From: Streptomyces carpinensis
GTDB taxonomy: Bacteria > Actinomycetota > Actinomycetes > Streptomycetales > Streptomycetaceae
NCBI RefSeq assembly: GCF_002154505.1
Contig: NZ_MUBM01000151.1
Location: 1-34,952, forward strand
Length of the DNA: 34,952 bases
Direction: 5' to 3'
A program made the position numbers and the translations under genes. Shown here piece after piece: positions 8,415 through 16,550 of this stretch; the stretch's first letter is position 1, and each line of letters begins with the position of its first letter. Below the pieces are notes generated by a model. That model was not told where the DNA came from, ran no database searches, and saw nothing but the letters and a program-made list of their open reading frames with translations.

Positions 8415-10214
8415 TCAGTTCGCGGAGTCGCTCTGCAGCCCGAAGCGGGCACCCAGGCGGTAGGCAATGGAGACGAGGACGACGAGCAGGAGGACCATGC
8501 ACACGCCGAGCGCGGCGAGGGTGGTGAACTGGCCGTTCTCGAACTGCTCCCAGATCAGCACCGACAGGACCTCCTTGCCGGGGCTGTAGAGCAGGATGGT
8601 GCTGGACAGCTCGCGGAAGGACACGACGAGGATGTAGACCCAGCCGGCCAGGATGCCGCCGCTCATCAGCGGCAGCAGCACACGGCGGAAGGTCTGGAAC
8701 CACGACGCGCCGGACACCGCCGCCGACTCCTCCAGCTCCGGCGACATCTGTGCCATCGCGGCGGAGGAGTAGCGCATGCCGTAGGGCAGGTAGCGGGTGC
8801 AGTACGAGATCAGCAGGATGAGCAGGGTGCCGTAGATCGGCAGTGACATCCGCAGGTAGACGAACGCCAGCGCCAGGCCGAGGACCAGGCCGGGGATGAC
8901 GATCGGGGTGAAGGCCAGCAGGTCGAGCAGCCGTCGCCCGGGGGCCTTGGTGCGCAGCACGACCCAGGCGACGATCGCGGTGAGGATCATCACCGCCGTC
9001 GCCGCGCCCACTCCGACGATCAGGGAGTTCTTCAGGGCGGTGAACGCCAGCGGCATGTCGAAGACGGCGCGGTAGTTGCTCAGCGTCATCTGGCTGAGGG
9101 TCTTGCTGGTCGGCGCCGCGTAGTACTTCAGCAGGGAGGCGTAGACGAGCACGGCGACCGGGAGGACCACGGTGAGCAGGAAGTAGAGGATGACCCCGGC
9201 GCCGACCAACGGGCGGGCGCGGCCGAGTTCGACCGGACGGGGCCGGAAGGCCTTGCCGGTCACGGTCTGGAAGTTGCGCGAGGAGCGCTGCAGCCAGCTG
9301 GAGAGCAGTACGCCGAGGACCGCGATGACCAGCAGGCCGATCGCGTAGGCGCCGGCCGCGCCGTAGTCGACGGGGTAGGCCCGCAGCACGAAGTAGATGC
9401 GGCTGGTGAAGACGTAGATGCCGTTCTGCAGTCCGAGCAGGCCGGGCACTTCGAAGCTCTCCAGGGACTGCACGAACATCAGCAGGGCCGCGGAGATCAT
9501 GGCCGGCCGCAGCAGGGGGATGGTCACGCGACGCAGCACGGTGAGCCGGCTCGCCCCGGACATGGCGGCGGACTCCTCCAGGGAGGGGTCCATGGCACGG
9601 AAGGCGGCCACCATGAGCAGGAACGCGACCGGGGCAAGGTGCAGCCCCTGGACCCAGATCATTCCCCACACGCTGTAGATGTTGACCGGCGACGAACCGA
9701 ACAGGGGCTTGAAGATCAGGGAGTTGATCAACCCGCTCTCCGGGTCCCCGAGGAAGATCCAGGACGTGGCGTAGAGGATGCCTGGGACGATCAGCGGCAC
9801 CAGTGACGCGGCGAAGAACAGGCCTTTGAACGGGGTGTCCGTGCGGACCTGCACATACGCCAGGGCTGTGCCGAGGATCAGCGCGAGTGCGGCCGAACCC
9901 AATGCGAACCACAGCGAGTTGAGCATCATCTCGCCGGACTGCGAGTTGCCGCCGTAGGCCCGGGAGAAGGCGTCGAAGGAGATGCCGTGGCCGTCGGCGC
10001 TGAGGAAGGTGTCGTGGATGAGGTAGCCCAGCGGCACGATCGCAAGATAGCCGACGACGACCACGGCACCGCCGACCAGCAGGCCCTGCATGGACAGCGG
10101 GCGGCGCAGCAGCCTCAGGAGGCGGCCTCCCTGTCCGTCCGTCCCGGTCCCCGGGGCGGGGCCGGTGCCGGGGCCGTTGTTCTGTGCGGTCGTGGAGGTG
10201 GGAGCGAGGGTCAT
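8415..10214 (-). CDS. ABC importer permease, two-domain (FbpB-like)
   Basis: The 599-residue inner-membrane permease contains two fused BPD_transp_1 domains, the arrangement of ferric and other FbpB-type importers. Each half carries an EAA loop for contact with the ATPase: EESAAMSGASRLTVLRRVTI in the first and EESAAVSGASWFQTFRRVLL in the second, an obvious internal duplication. The N-terminal 35 residues are a Pro/Gly/Thr-rich cytoplasmic tail. The start is six bases after the stop of the upstream binding-protein gene. As the two halves make one complete pore, a single ATPase dimer (from 7260-8396) completes the complex. Confidence 0.93.
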   Translation of the reverse strand: MTLAPTSTTAQNNGPGTGPAPGTGTDGQGGRLLRLLRRPLSMQGLLVGGAVVVVGYLAIVPLGYLIHDTFLSADGHGISFDAFSRAYGGNSQSGEMMLNSLWFALGSAALALILGTALAYVQVRTDTPFKGLFFAASLVPLIVPGILYATSWIFLGDPESGLINSLIFKPLFGSSPVNIYSVWGMIWVQGLHLAPVAFLLMVAAFRAMDPSLEESAAMSGASRLTVLRRVTIPLLRPAMISAALLMFVQSLESFEVPGLLGLQNGIYVFTSRIYFVLRAYPVDYGAAGAYAIGLLVIAVLGVLLSSWLQRSSRNFQTVTGKAFRPRPVELGRARPLVGAGVILYFLLTVVLPVAVLVYASLLKYYAAPTSKTLSQMTLSNYRAVFDMPLAFTALKNSLIVGVGAATAVMILTAIVAWVVLRTKAPGRRLLDLLAFTPIVIPGLVLGLALAFVYLRMSLPIYGTLLILLISYCTRYLPYGMRYSSAAMAQMSPELEESAAVSGASWFQTFRRVLLPLMSGGILAGWVYILVVSFRELSSTILLYSPGKEVLSVLIWEQFENGQFTTLAALGVCMVLLLVVLVSIAYRLGARFGLQSDSAN

Positions 10215-10220
10215 CGCGCG

Positions 10221-11330
10221 TCACTTCCCCGAGCTGGCGACGCCACGCAACAGCGCGTCGTACTTCTTGTCCCAGCTGCCGTCGTCCTTGCTCAGGCCCT
10301 TGACGTCGAACGGGACGAGCGTCAGGCCGCGCAGGCTGTTGTCGCCGGGGACCTTCGTCGACGGGGTGAGGCCGAGCTTGACCAGTTCCTTCTGGCCGTC
10401 CGTCAGCAGCCAGTTGTAGAACAGCCAGGCCGTTGCCGGGTGCTTGGCGTTCTTGAGCATGCCGACGCCGTTGGGCCGGGCGAAGGCCGGAATCTTGGAC
10501 ACCCCGCTCCTGGGCAGGTGGGTGACGGGAGCGCCCTTCTGCGCGGCCCGGTCGGTGATGTACGTGTAGTTCATCGCCTCGATCGGCTGCTGGCCCGCGG
10601 AGAGGAACTGCATCATCGTGGTGTGGCCCTTGGCCACCTTGGCGTTGGCGGCGATGGCCTTCCACAGCGTGTCCACCTGGGCCTGCGACTTGCCGTGGCC
10701 CAGCCAGTACTTGGTGACGTTTTCGAACCAGTCGCTGTCGCTGACCTCGAGGGTGAGCTTGCCCTTGTACTTGGGCTGGGCCAGGTCCTCCCAGCTCTGA
10801 GGTTCGTTCCCGGGCTTGATCAGGTCGGTGTTCCAGGCGGGCTGGAAGACGTTGAACCGGCTGGCCGTCCAGTGGTCGAACTTGCCAGCCGACTCGACCT
10901 TGTCGAGCGCGGAGCCTTTGAAGTCCGCCAGCAGGCCGTTGCCGGACAGCGCCGTCATCTCCAGGAAGTTGGTCTCCACCGCGTCGGCGCCCGCCTTGCC
11001 GGCCTGCGACTCCTGCATGGCCCGCTGCAGCACGGTCTCGGAGTTGCCACGGAAGACGCTGACATGGATGCCGTACTTCTTCTCGAAGGCCTGCGCGACG
11101 GGCGTGGCGATGTCCGCGGTCATCGAGGTGTACAGGGAGAGCGTCTTGCCCTCCTTGGCGGCCAGCTCTTGGGCCTTGGCGACCTGCTGGTCCTTGGGAA
11201 GCGCGGCGATCTGCGTGTACGCGCCGTCCGCTTTGGCGGGTGCGGCCGTGGTGACGGCGCCGCCGCACCCGGTGGCGGCGGCCGCGACCAGCGCTCCGGT
11301 CACGGCGAGGGTGGTGTTACGGGTCCTCAT
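10221..11330 (-). CDS. ABC importer substrate-binding lipoprotein, copy 2
   Basis: The 369-residue extracellular binding protein is of the FbpA/2-aminoethylphosphonate type. The signal peptide ends in a lipobox (ATGC, Cys at about 22), so it should be a membrane-anchored lipoprotein. Family features include LSLYTSMTADIATPVAQAFE, FRGNSETVLQRAMQE and the hinge segment PAWNTDLIKPGNEP. The ferric-binding Tyr pair of FbpA is not evident, so the ligand need not be iron. It is clearly paralogous to the protein encoded immediately upstream (11377-12480), sharing NSETVLQRA, KGHT and a C-terminal KKYDALLRGV. The ATG at 11330 follows AGGAGAG. It lies 46 bases after the first copy. Confidence 0.9.
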   Translation of the reverse strand: MRTRNTTLAVTGALVAAAATGCGGAVTTAAPAKADGAYTQIAALPKDQQVAKAQELAAKEGKTLSLYTSMTADIATPVAQAFEKKYGIHVSVFRGNSETVLQRAMQESQAGKAGADAVETNFLEMTALSGNGLLADFKGSALDKVESAGKFDHWTASRFNVFQPAWNTDLIKPGNEPQSWEDLAQPKYKGKLTLEVSDSDWFENVTKYWLGHGKSQAQVDTLWKAIAANAKVAKGHTTMMQFLSAGQQPIEAMNYTYITDRAAQKGAPVTHLPRSGVSKIPAFARPNGVGMLKNAKHPATAWLFYNWLLTDGQKELVKLGLTPSTKVPGDNSLRGLTLVPFDVKGLSKDDGSWDKKYDALLRGVASSGK

Positions 11331-11376
11331 GCGGTGCTCTCCTGGGGAAGGGCAATGGGGAGGTATGGGGGTGCGG

Positions 11377-12480
11377 TCAGCCGGCCGCGGGGACGCCGCG
11401 CAGGAGCGCGTCGTAGGCGGTGTTCCACTTCTTGGTGTCGGTTTCGGCGGTCTTCGAGAGGCTGTAGGTCTTGGTGCCGGGCGGGACCGGGTCCCGGTAG
11501 CCGGGAACGCTCTTGGCCGCCGGGATGCGCAGTGACTTGGCGATGGTCTTCTGCCCGTCGCCGAGGACCCAGTCGACCCACAGCAGGGCGGCGGCGGGGT
11601 GACGCGGGCGGGCCATGAGTGCCACGCCGTTGGGCCTGAGGATCACCGGCTCGACGGCGGGCCGCCAGGCCACCGGCGCGCCCTTCTTGGCCGCCTTGTC
11701 GACGGTGTGGCTGTACACAGACAGGGCCACGGCGAACTGGCCGGCGCTGAGCTGTTCGCCCTGCACCGTGTGGCCCTTGGTCACCTTCACGTTGGCGGCG
11801 ATCTTCTTGAACAGGGCGTCCGCGGCCGCCGGGCTCATGTGCTTCTGCTCTGTCAGGTAGGTGTGCATCGAGGCATACCAGTCCCAGTCGCCGACCTCGA
11901 CGGACAGCTTGCCCTTCCACTTCGGGTCGGCGAAGTCGGCGAACTGCTTGGGCTCCTGCCCCTTCTTGACCAGGTCGGTGTTCCAGCCGACGACGAAGGC
12001 GTTGAAGCGCTCCGCCGTCCAGCCGCCGAGGTTCTTCGCGGCGTCCTTCAGCCCCGTCGAGGCCGGGCCGTCGTAGGGCTGGAGCAGGTGCTGGGAGTCG
12101 AGGGCGCGCAGCTCGAGGTCGTTGGTGTCCATGACGTCGTTCTGCGGCTTGTTCGCCTGATTCTCCTGCAGCGCCCGCTGCAGGACCGTCTCGGAGTTGG
12201 CGCGGAAGGCATGGACCTTGACGCCGGGGTAGGCCTTCTGGAAGCCGTCGACGAGGTCCTGGATGTCGGTGTTGGAGGTGTACAGGTCGAGCACGCCACC
12301 CTCGCGCTTGGCGTCGGCCAGCAGCTTGCTCGTGCGCTGCTGGCCCGTGAGCGACTCGTAGGCGGCGTAGGGATTCTTGGCGGGGGCGGAGCTTGCGGCG
12401 CCCGTCGTCGGGGAGGCGCCGCAGCCGGTGAGGAGGAGCCCGGCGGCCAGCAGACCGGCGGGGAGAGCACCTTGACGCAT
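11377..12480 (-). CDS. ABC importer substrate-binding lipoprotein, copy 1
   Basis: The 367-residue binding protein is the first gene of the transporter operon. The signal peptide has a lipobox LTGC with Cys at residue 20. Conserved segments are GVLDLYTSNTDIQDLVDGFQ, FRANSETVLQRALQ, VVGWNTDLVKKGQEP and KWNTAYDALLRGV. The frame is open further upstream (a possible GTG-type start at 12531), but the ATG at 12480, seven bases after AAGGAG, places the signal peptide correctly. Two related but distinct binding proteins serving one permease suggest recognition of two similar ligands, or one inactive copy. Upstream at 12653 is a perfect TGGT-N3-ACCA operator, so the operon is probably controlled by the GntR regulator. 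Confidence 0.9.
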   Translation of the reverse strand: MRQGALPAGLLAAGLLLTGCGASPTTGAASSAPAKNPYAAYESLTGQQRTSKLLADAKREGGVLDLYTSNTDIQDLVDGFQKAYPGVKVHAFRANSETVLQRALQENQANKPQNDVMDTNDLELRALDSQHLLQPYDGPASTGLKDAAKNLGGWTAERFNAFVVGWNTDLVKKGQEPKQFADFADPKWKGKLSVEVGDWDWYASMHTYLTEQKHMSPAAADALFKKIAANVKVTKGHTVQGEQLSAGQFAVALSVYSHTVDKAAKKGAPVAWRPAVEPVILRPNGVALMARPRHPAAALLWVDWVLGDGQKTIAKSLRIPAAKSVPGYRDPVPPGTKTYSLSKTAETDTKKWNTAYDALLRGVPAAG

Positions 12481-12619
12481 CGCACACTCCTTGGACGAGG
12501 CGAACGGCTCGGGGGACGGACGAGAGGGCACGGTGTGTGGGGAGCGTGCAGTCGCGGCGGCGGGTGAAGAATCGCCGGCCCGCCGGCGAACGGTCGCGGC
12601 TCGTTGTCCGTCCGGGATC

Positions 12620-12637
12620 TGTTTTCTGCATGAAACA
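12620..12637. promoter_or_regulatory. 18-bp palindrome in leader of transporter operon
   Basis: TGTTTTCTGCATGAAACA is an imperfect dyad (TGTTT..TGCA..AAACA) between the GntR-type operator and the first binding-protein start. It lies in the probable 5' leader of the operon. It could be a second regulator site or an RNA hairpin; no regulator can be named. Confidence 0.4.
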
Positions 12638-12651
12638 GGAACTGAGGTATG

Positions 12652-12664
12652 ATGGTCTAACCAT
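12652..12664 (-). promoter_or_regulatory. TGGT-N3-ACCA operator of transporter operon
   Basis: ATGGTCTAACCAT is a dyad whose core (12653-12663) is the exact reverse complement of the operator at 3691-3701. Read in the direction of the operon it is preceded by TA, giving TATGGT as a possible -10 hexamer. It lies between the stop of the EutA-like gene and the start of the transporter operon, 172 bases before the first ATG, in an AT-rich patch unlike its surroundings. Confidence 0.72.
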
Positions 12665-12687
12665 ATATCGGGAGCTTTACTCCATTG

Positions 12688-14283
12688 TTATGATGCGGGG
12701 CCGCCCGCGCCGGTCGCCTCCTGTTCGAAGACAAGGGACTTGATCGTGACCGGTACCGTGTTCGACGGATGCCGCAGCCGTCCGAGGTCCACGTAGTCGA
12801 AGTCGCGCAGACTCAGCCCGTCGACGACCATCAGGTCGGCGGTGACGTCCAGTTCCTCGCGCAGCAGCCTGCCGAGGGTCAGGGCGACGTCCCCGTCGAG
12901 TACGACGTACAGCGGCCTTCCCGCGGCGGTCCGCTCGTCGAGGGCGTCCCGGATGCCCCGCGCGAAGGGCAGCAGCCTCTCGTGGCTGGACGGCCCGCTC
13001 CACGACAGTGCGAGGGCGACGTCCGCGCCGGTCTGCGCGACGTCGAGGGCGATCAGATGCCGGCGGATCGCGGCGGCCACCGCCTCGGCGTCGACCGTCT
13101 CGCCCAGCCGGTAGTGGGGCCTGACGACCTGGAGGTTACGGCGCGGCAGCAGGGCGCCGGGGTCGGAGACGAAGCCGGTGTTGCCGCTCAGCTGGACGCT
13201 GTACTCCGAGGCGCCGAGTGCGGTCGCCCGGATGCACTCGCCCGGCGGCAGCAGGGGATACGGCAGCGCACCGGCGTGCACCCGCCGAGCGAGCGCGCGG
13301 CCCAGGCGACGGCCGAGATCGCCGAAGTCGGTCTCCTCGCGGCCGTAGACGTACTCCGCCACTCCGCCGGAGAACATCACCGCGTCGATGCCACCGGCCC
13401 TCGGCAGCGGCTCGGTGAGGTACAGCTCGCGGATGTGGGGCGGCAGCGGATCGGCGGTGACGGCGGCCACGAGGGCGTCTACCATCGACTCCGCCACACG
13501 GTCGAGCTCGTCGGGCCGGGCGGTGTCGCCGGCCTTCCAGTTGAAGCCGGCGCGGGCGGCGTGCTCCGCGCCCGCCGGGTCGAGCCGGACGATGCGCCCG
13601 GCGCCGTCGACCACCTGCAGCCGGCCGCCGACGTGGACGGCCGCGGTGGCCGTGACACGTCCCGCCTCCAGTACGGCCAGCTTGGTGGTCCCGCCACCGA
13701 TGTCGATGTTGAGGATGCGCTGCCCGGTGTCGTAGGAGACCTTGGCCGCGCCCGACCCGTAGGCCGCGAGCATCGCCTCCATGTGGTGGCCGGCGCTCGC
13801 GGTGACCAGTTCCCCCCCGTGCTCGGCGAGGACACCGGCGATCGCCTCCGCGTTGCGGCGGCGCAGCGCCTCGCCGGTGAGGATCACCACCCCGGTGTCC
13901 ACGCGCGCCGGGTCGACGGCCGCCTCCTGGTAGGCGGCGTCGATGATCGCCCCGAGGGCATCGGCGTCGATGTGCTCGTCGTCGGCGTACGGTGTGAGCT
14001 CCACGGGGGAGCGGTGCAGCGTCTCGCGCCGCACCACCAGGTAACGGCTCGTCAGGTCCTCGCCGATGCGCCGCAGGTGCAGACGGGAGAAGAGGACCTG
14101 GGTGCCCGAGGAGCCGATGTCGATGCCCACGCTGTGCAGCGTGACGTTGTCCTGCTGCCAGATCGGATTGTCCTCCAGGACACCGTATGCCTCGTCGTCG
14201 TGCACGTGATCGTGGTCAGGGAGGTACGCCGAGTGGACCGTGCGCACCCCGTCGTCATGGTTGTGTTCTTCGGCGTGCCGCAT
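12688..14283 (-). CDS. EutA-like reactivating ATPase with His-rich N-terminus
   Basis: The 531-residue protein is of the EutA type. EutA, with ATP, restores ethanolamine ammonia-lyase that has been inactivated by a damaged B12 cofactor. Visible actin-fold motifs: phosphate-1 SVGIDIGSSGTQVLFSRL (about 51-68), VVILTGEALRRRNAEAIAGV, LNIDIGGGTTKLAV and VMFSGGVAEYVYG. The first 30 residues hold seven His (3, 7, 9, 17, 24, 26, 28) among Asp/Glu, a possible metal-binding tail. The frame is open to 14517, but the ATG at 14283 with AAGGAG is the sensible start. It follows the bicupin gene by 34 bases in the same operon. No eutB, eutC or other B12-enzyme gene is in the window, so the client may be the bicupin or a distant lyase. 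Family call good, function unknown. Confidence 0.82.
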   Translation of the reverse strand: MRHAEEHNHDDGVRTVHSAYLPDHDHVHDDEAYGVLEDNPIWQQDNVTLHSVGIDIGSSGTQVLFSRLHLRRIGEDLTSRYLVVRRETLHRSPVELTPYADDEHIDADALGAIIDAAYQEAAVDPARVDTGVVILTGEALRRRNAEAIAGVLAEHGGELVTASAGHHMEAMLAAYGSGAAKVSYDTGQRILNIDIGGGTTKLAVLEAGRVTATAAVHVGGRLQVVDGAGRIVRLDPAGAEHAARAGFNWKAGDTARPDELDRVAESMVDALVAAVTADPLPPHIRELYLTEPLPRAGGIDAVMFSGGVAEYVYGREETDFGDLGRRLGRALARRVHAGALPYPLLPPGECIRATALGASEYSVQLSGNTGFVSDPGALLPRRNLQVVRPHYRLGETVDAEAVAAAIRRHLIALDVAQTGADVALALSWSGPSSHERLLPFARGIRDALDERTAAGRPLYVVLDGDVALTLGRLLREELDVTADLMVVDGLSLRDFDYVDLGRLRHPSNTVPVTIKSLVFEQEATGAGGPAS

Positions 14284-14317
14284 CGATCCCGCTCCTTGTG
14301 GACGTCGGACGAATTCC

Positions 14318-15451
14318 TCAGACGGTGGCGGACGGCTCCGGCTTCGGCGGGAGCGTGGCGAGCTCCGCCTCGTAGACGGCGTCCATCCGCGGCTCCATGC
14401 CGTGCTTGGCGAGCGCCTCGCGGAACGTCTCGCGCACGTACGTCGACTCGTCGGCGTAGTCGATCTGGTCGCCGCCGATACGCCGGCTGATCCAGGCCTT
14501 CGGCACGCCCTGGGCATTGCGCACGGAGACCACCTCGTGCTTGAAGGCGAGATAGCGGCCCGGCTCGGTGCCGGTGTTGAAGTGCTGGTGGAACCACATG
14601 TTGGGCGGCACGATCAGCGTGCCCGGACCCCACTCGTAGCGCCGGGGCTCCTCACCCTCGGGCCACATCAGGCTGTAGCCCTCGCCGGAGAGAATGATGA
14701 CGTGGGCGCCCGGACCGTGCCGGTGGCCCTTCTTGTAGGTGGCCGTCGGGAACTGCGAGATGTGGCTGTTCATCGAGCCCTTGGCCATCGCGAAGCGGAT
14801 GTGTCCGCCGCCGGCGCCCCGCTCCTTGGCCTCGATCAGCGGGAGGTTGATCGCGTCGGCGACGAAGTTGGTGTCGAGCAGCAGTCCCTTCTGCTCGCCC
14901 TTGGGGGAGAAGTAGTCGGGCTCGCCGTCGAAGCGGTCCGGAAAGTCGTGCGGGGTGCCGAAGACGAATTCGGCGTCGCCGTAGAGGTTGATGACGGGAG
15001 GCATGTTCGTCGAGGAGACGAAGCGTGCCGCCTTGCGCCCGGACCCGTTGAAGTGCTGGTGGTGCGCGTTGAGGGGAATGGCGAACATCGAGCCCGCCTG
15101 CCACTCGAAGGTGACCTCGGCGCCGGCGTCGTTCCAGACCTTCGTCGAGCCCTGGCCGTCGAGGACGAGGATCATCTCCTCGAACAGTTGCCGCTGCGGC
15201 GCGAGCTTCCCGCCGGCGGGGATCTCGCAGACGTAGCAGTCGTTGGAGGTGCGGGTCGCCTCGTGGTTGATGAACACGCCCCGCCCGCCGCGCCGCTCCC
15301 ACGGCTTCAGCTCGACCGTACGCAGGTCGGGAATGTAGTGGGCGGCGATGATGTCCAGCCCTTCGGCGGCCACCCAGCGGGTGTAGGGGGATTCCTTCTC
15401 AGTGGCGAACTTCGCGGCCAGCGAGTCGTTGACGATCGCGTCCTTGGCCAT
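14318..15451 (-). CDS. Second bicupin protein, first gene of operon with EutA-like gene
   Basis: The 377-residue protein has two cupin domains. The first (about 80-140) has lost HxH (LFEEMILVLDGQG) but keeps HHQHFN near 130-135. The second (about 235-295) has an apparent metal site: H243 and H245 (GHRH), H250 in place of the usual Glu, and H288/H290 (FHQHFN). This is the reverse of the bicupin at 3741, where the first domain holds the ligands. Homology to gentisate dioxygenase-like bicupins is likely; the reaction is unknown. The ATG at 15451 follows AGGAAGG. Its promoter is the clearest in the window: TTGACG (15550-15555), 17 bp, TATGGT (15527-15532), overlapped by an operator. The EutA-like gene is downstream in the same unit. 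Confidence 0.85.
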   Translation of the reverse strand: MAKDAIVNDSLAAKFATEKESPYTRWVAAEGLDIIAAHYIPDLRTVELKPWERRGGRGVFINHEATRTSNDCYVCEIPAGGKLAPQRQLFEEMILVLDGQGSTKVWNDAGAEVTFEWQAGSMFAIPLNAHHQHFNGSGRKAARFVSSTNMPPVINLYGDAEFVFGTPHDFPDRFDGEPDYFSPKGEQKGLLLDTNFVADAINLPLIEAKERGAGGGHIRFAMAKGSMNSHISQFPTATYKKGHRHGPGAHVIILSGEGYSLMWPEGEEPRRYEWGPGTLIVPPNMWFHQHFNTGTEPGRYLAFKHEVVSVRNAQGVPKAWISRRIGGDQIDYADESTYVRETFREALAKHGMEPRMDAVYEAELATLPPKPEPSATV

Positions 15452-15519
15452 GCGGCGGCCCTTCCTGATCGGTTCGTGCAGCGTGGCATGCGCTGACAGG
15501 GCATTAGGGGGTGGCGAAT

Positions 15520-15555
15520 TGGTAGAACCATAAGTCCACCAGTTGAGGGCGTCAA
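15520..15555 (-). promoter_or_regulatory. Promoter with overlapping TGGT-N3-ACCA operator for bicupin/EutA-like operon
   Basis: On the minus strand the -35 TTGACG (15550-15555) and -10 TATGGT (15527-15532) are separated by 17 bp. The dyad TGGTTCTACCA (15520-15530) overlaps the -10, so a bound repressor would exclude RNA polymerase. The same strand shares GGACTTATGGT with the site at 18964, extending the common element beyond the dyad itself. Confidence 0.75.
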
Positions 15556-16006
15556 CGAGTCGGACGGGATGATCGCGATCCCTTGGCGGCCACCTCGGCC
15601 GGTGCCGCGGCGGCGGCCTCCGGATCCAGGTACCGGCCGCCGCGGGCGAGTGGCGCCAGGTGCTTGTCGAGGTCGTGGCGCAGGGGTATCGCCCTGGGAA
15701 TGTCGAGGTCCAGCAGCTCCTCGGAACTCAGTCCGTCGGAGGTGGCGACCAGGGCGCGCAGCGAGTTGCTGTACGCCACGACCACCATGGTCCGGCCCGC
15801 GCGCAGACCGGGGGCGACGGTGTCGCGCCAGTACGGCAGCAGTTCGCGTGGGAGCTCGGCGTACCGGGGATCGTCCGTGACGTCCTGCGCCGTGCCCGGT
15901 GCGGCAGGTGAGGTGCGCGCCGTACGAGCGCCGCCACAGCCGGCTGTGACCAGATCTGAGAGGTCCCCTCGCTCTCGCCGTGGCGGAGTGGGATCGGCGT
16001 GCACAT
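15552..16006 (-). pseudogene. gpmA: Remnant of 2,3-bisphosphoglycerate-dependent phosphoglycerate mutase
   Basis: The minus strand from 16006 reads MCTPIPLRHGESEGTSQIW, carrying the catalytic RHGE motif of GpmA-type mutases, then loses frame. In another frame the C-terminal half follows: ELLPYWRDTVAPGLRAGRTM, YSNSLRALVATSDGLSSEEL, DIPRAIPLRHDLDKHL and RYLDPEAAAAA. The catalytic middle, including the second His-containing segment, is altered or missing (AYSNS where mutases have A-HGNS). At about 455 bases against some 750 for an intact gene, with a frameshift and internal deletion, it is a pseudogene. Its end overlaps the -35 of the bicupin promoter. Confidence 0.8.
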
Positions 16007-16064
16007 GCGCCGATGGTGATCGCGTGTCCCGTCTCTTGTTCCGCGTTCGATGTTTCTGGTCCAA

Positions 16065-16075
16065 TGGAAAGACCA
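16065..16075 (+). promoter_or_regulatory. Degenerate TGGT-N3-ACCA operator upstream of ferredoxin gene
   Basis: TGGAAAGACCA differs from the dyad by one arm base, and ATGG..AGACCA matches the sites at 3691 and 12653. It lies about 80 bases upstream of the ferredoxin start and just inside the relic-rich stretch. Another TGGTCC half-site is eight bases upstream (16058). It is supported mainly by its position. Confidence 0.5.
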
Positions 16076-16154
16076 CGGTGGACGGTGTGGGACCGCAGCG
16101 TGCCCGTCCGCCGTGGACTTCCGCCGATTGCGAGAGGAAGCAGGGACCTTGCTC

Positions 16155-16472
16155 ATGGTGATCTACGTCCGCAGTGACGGTCCCGAGTACACCGTCGATG
16201 CGACGGTCGGGGACTCGGTCATGGCGGCCGCCGTGAGGAACGGCATTCCGGGAATCGTCGCGGAGTGCGGCGGCAACCAGTCCTGCGCCACCTGCCACGT
16301 CTGGGTGCGCGAGGAGTTCGCGGCGCTCGTCGGCCCGCCCGGCGACCTGGAGGAAGACCTGCTCGACCTGGGCGTCACCGAACGGCGCGACACCAGCCGG
16401 CTGTCCTGCCAGATCCGTCTCACCTCGGAACTGGACGGCCTCACCGTCGACATCCCACCGGAGCAGCCCTGA
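16155..16472 (+). CDS. [2Fe-2S] ferredoxin, adrenodoxin/putidaredoxin type
   Basis: The 105-residue soluble electron carrier has Cys38, Cys44, Cys47 and Cys85 in the C-x5-C-x2-C...C spacing of vertebrate-type [2Fe-2S] ferredoxins (AECGGNQSCATCHVWV and LSCQI). Such proteins pass electrons from an FAD reductase to a Rieske oxygenase or P450. The likely reductase is encoded at 22447-23715. The acceptor may have been the Rieske oxygenase whose wreck starts 79 bases downstream. The start chosen is the ATG at 16155; an in-frame TTG at 16149, closer to GAGGAAG, is possible. All ligands and the length are intact although the downstream partner is dead, so it may serve another oxygenase. Confidence 0.93.
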   Translation: MVIYVRSDGPEYTVDATVGDSVMAAAVRNGIPGIVAECGGNQSCATCHVWVREEFAALVGPPGDLEEDLLDLGVTERRDTSRLSCQIRLTSELDGLTVDIPPEQP

Positions 16473-16550
16473 CCGCGCCGCCCTGGTCGCACCGCTCAGC
16501 ACCGAAGCCAACGACCCGCGGGCGGGTCAGTACCTGAAAGGGAAACGGCC

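Noticed and set aside
7855..11268. A 1137-codon open frame on the minus strand
   Set aside because: It overlaps the permease and binding-protein genes in another frame and is Arg/Pro-rich with no recognisable motif. The overlapped genes have clear domains.
10221..12480. A ferric iron uptake operon
   Set aside because: The permease architecture fits FbpB, but the binding proteins lack an evident ferric Tyr pair, and the operator ties the operon to the catabolic regulon.
12688..14283. An ethanolamine-utilisation microcompartment locus
   Set aside because: Only an EutA-like gene is present. No shell proteins, EutBC, EutE or B12 genes are seen.
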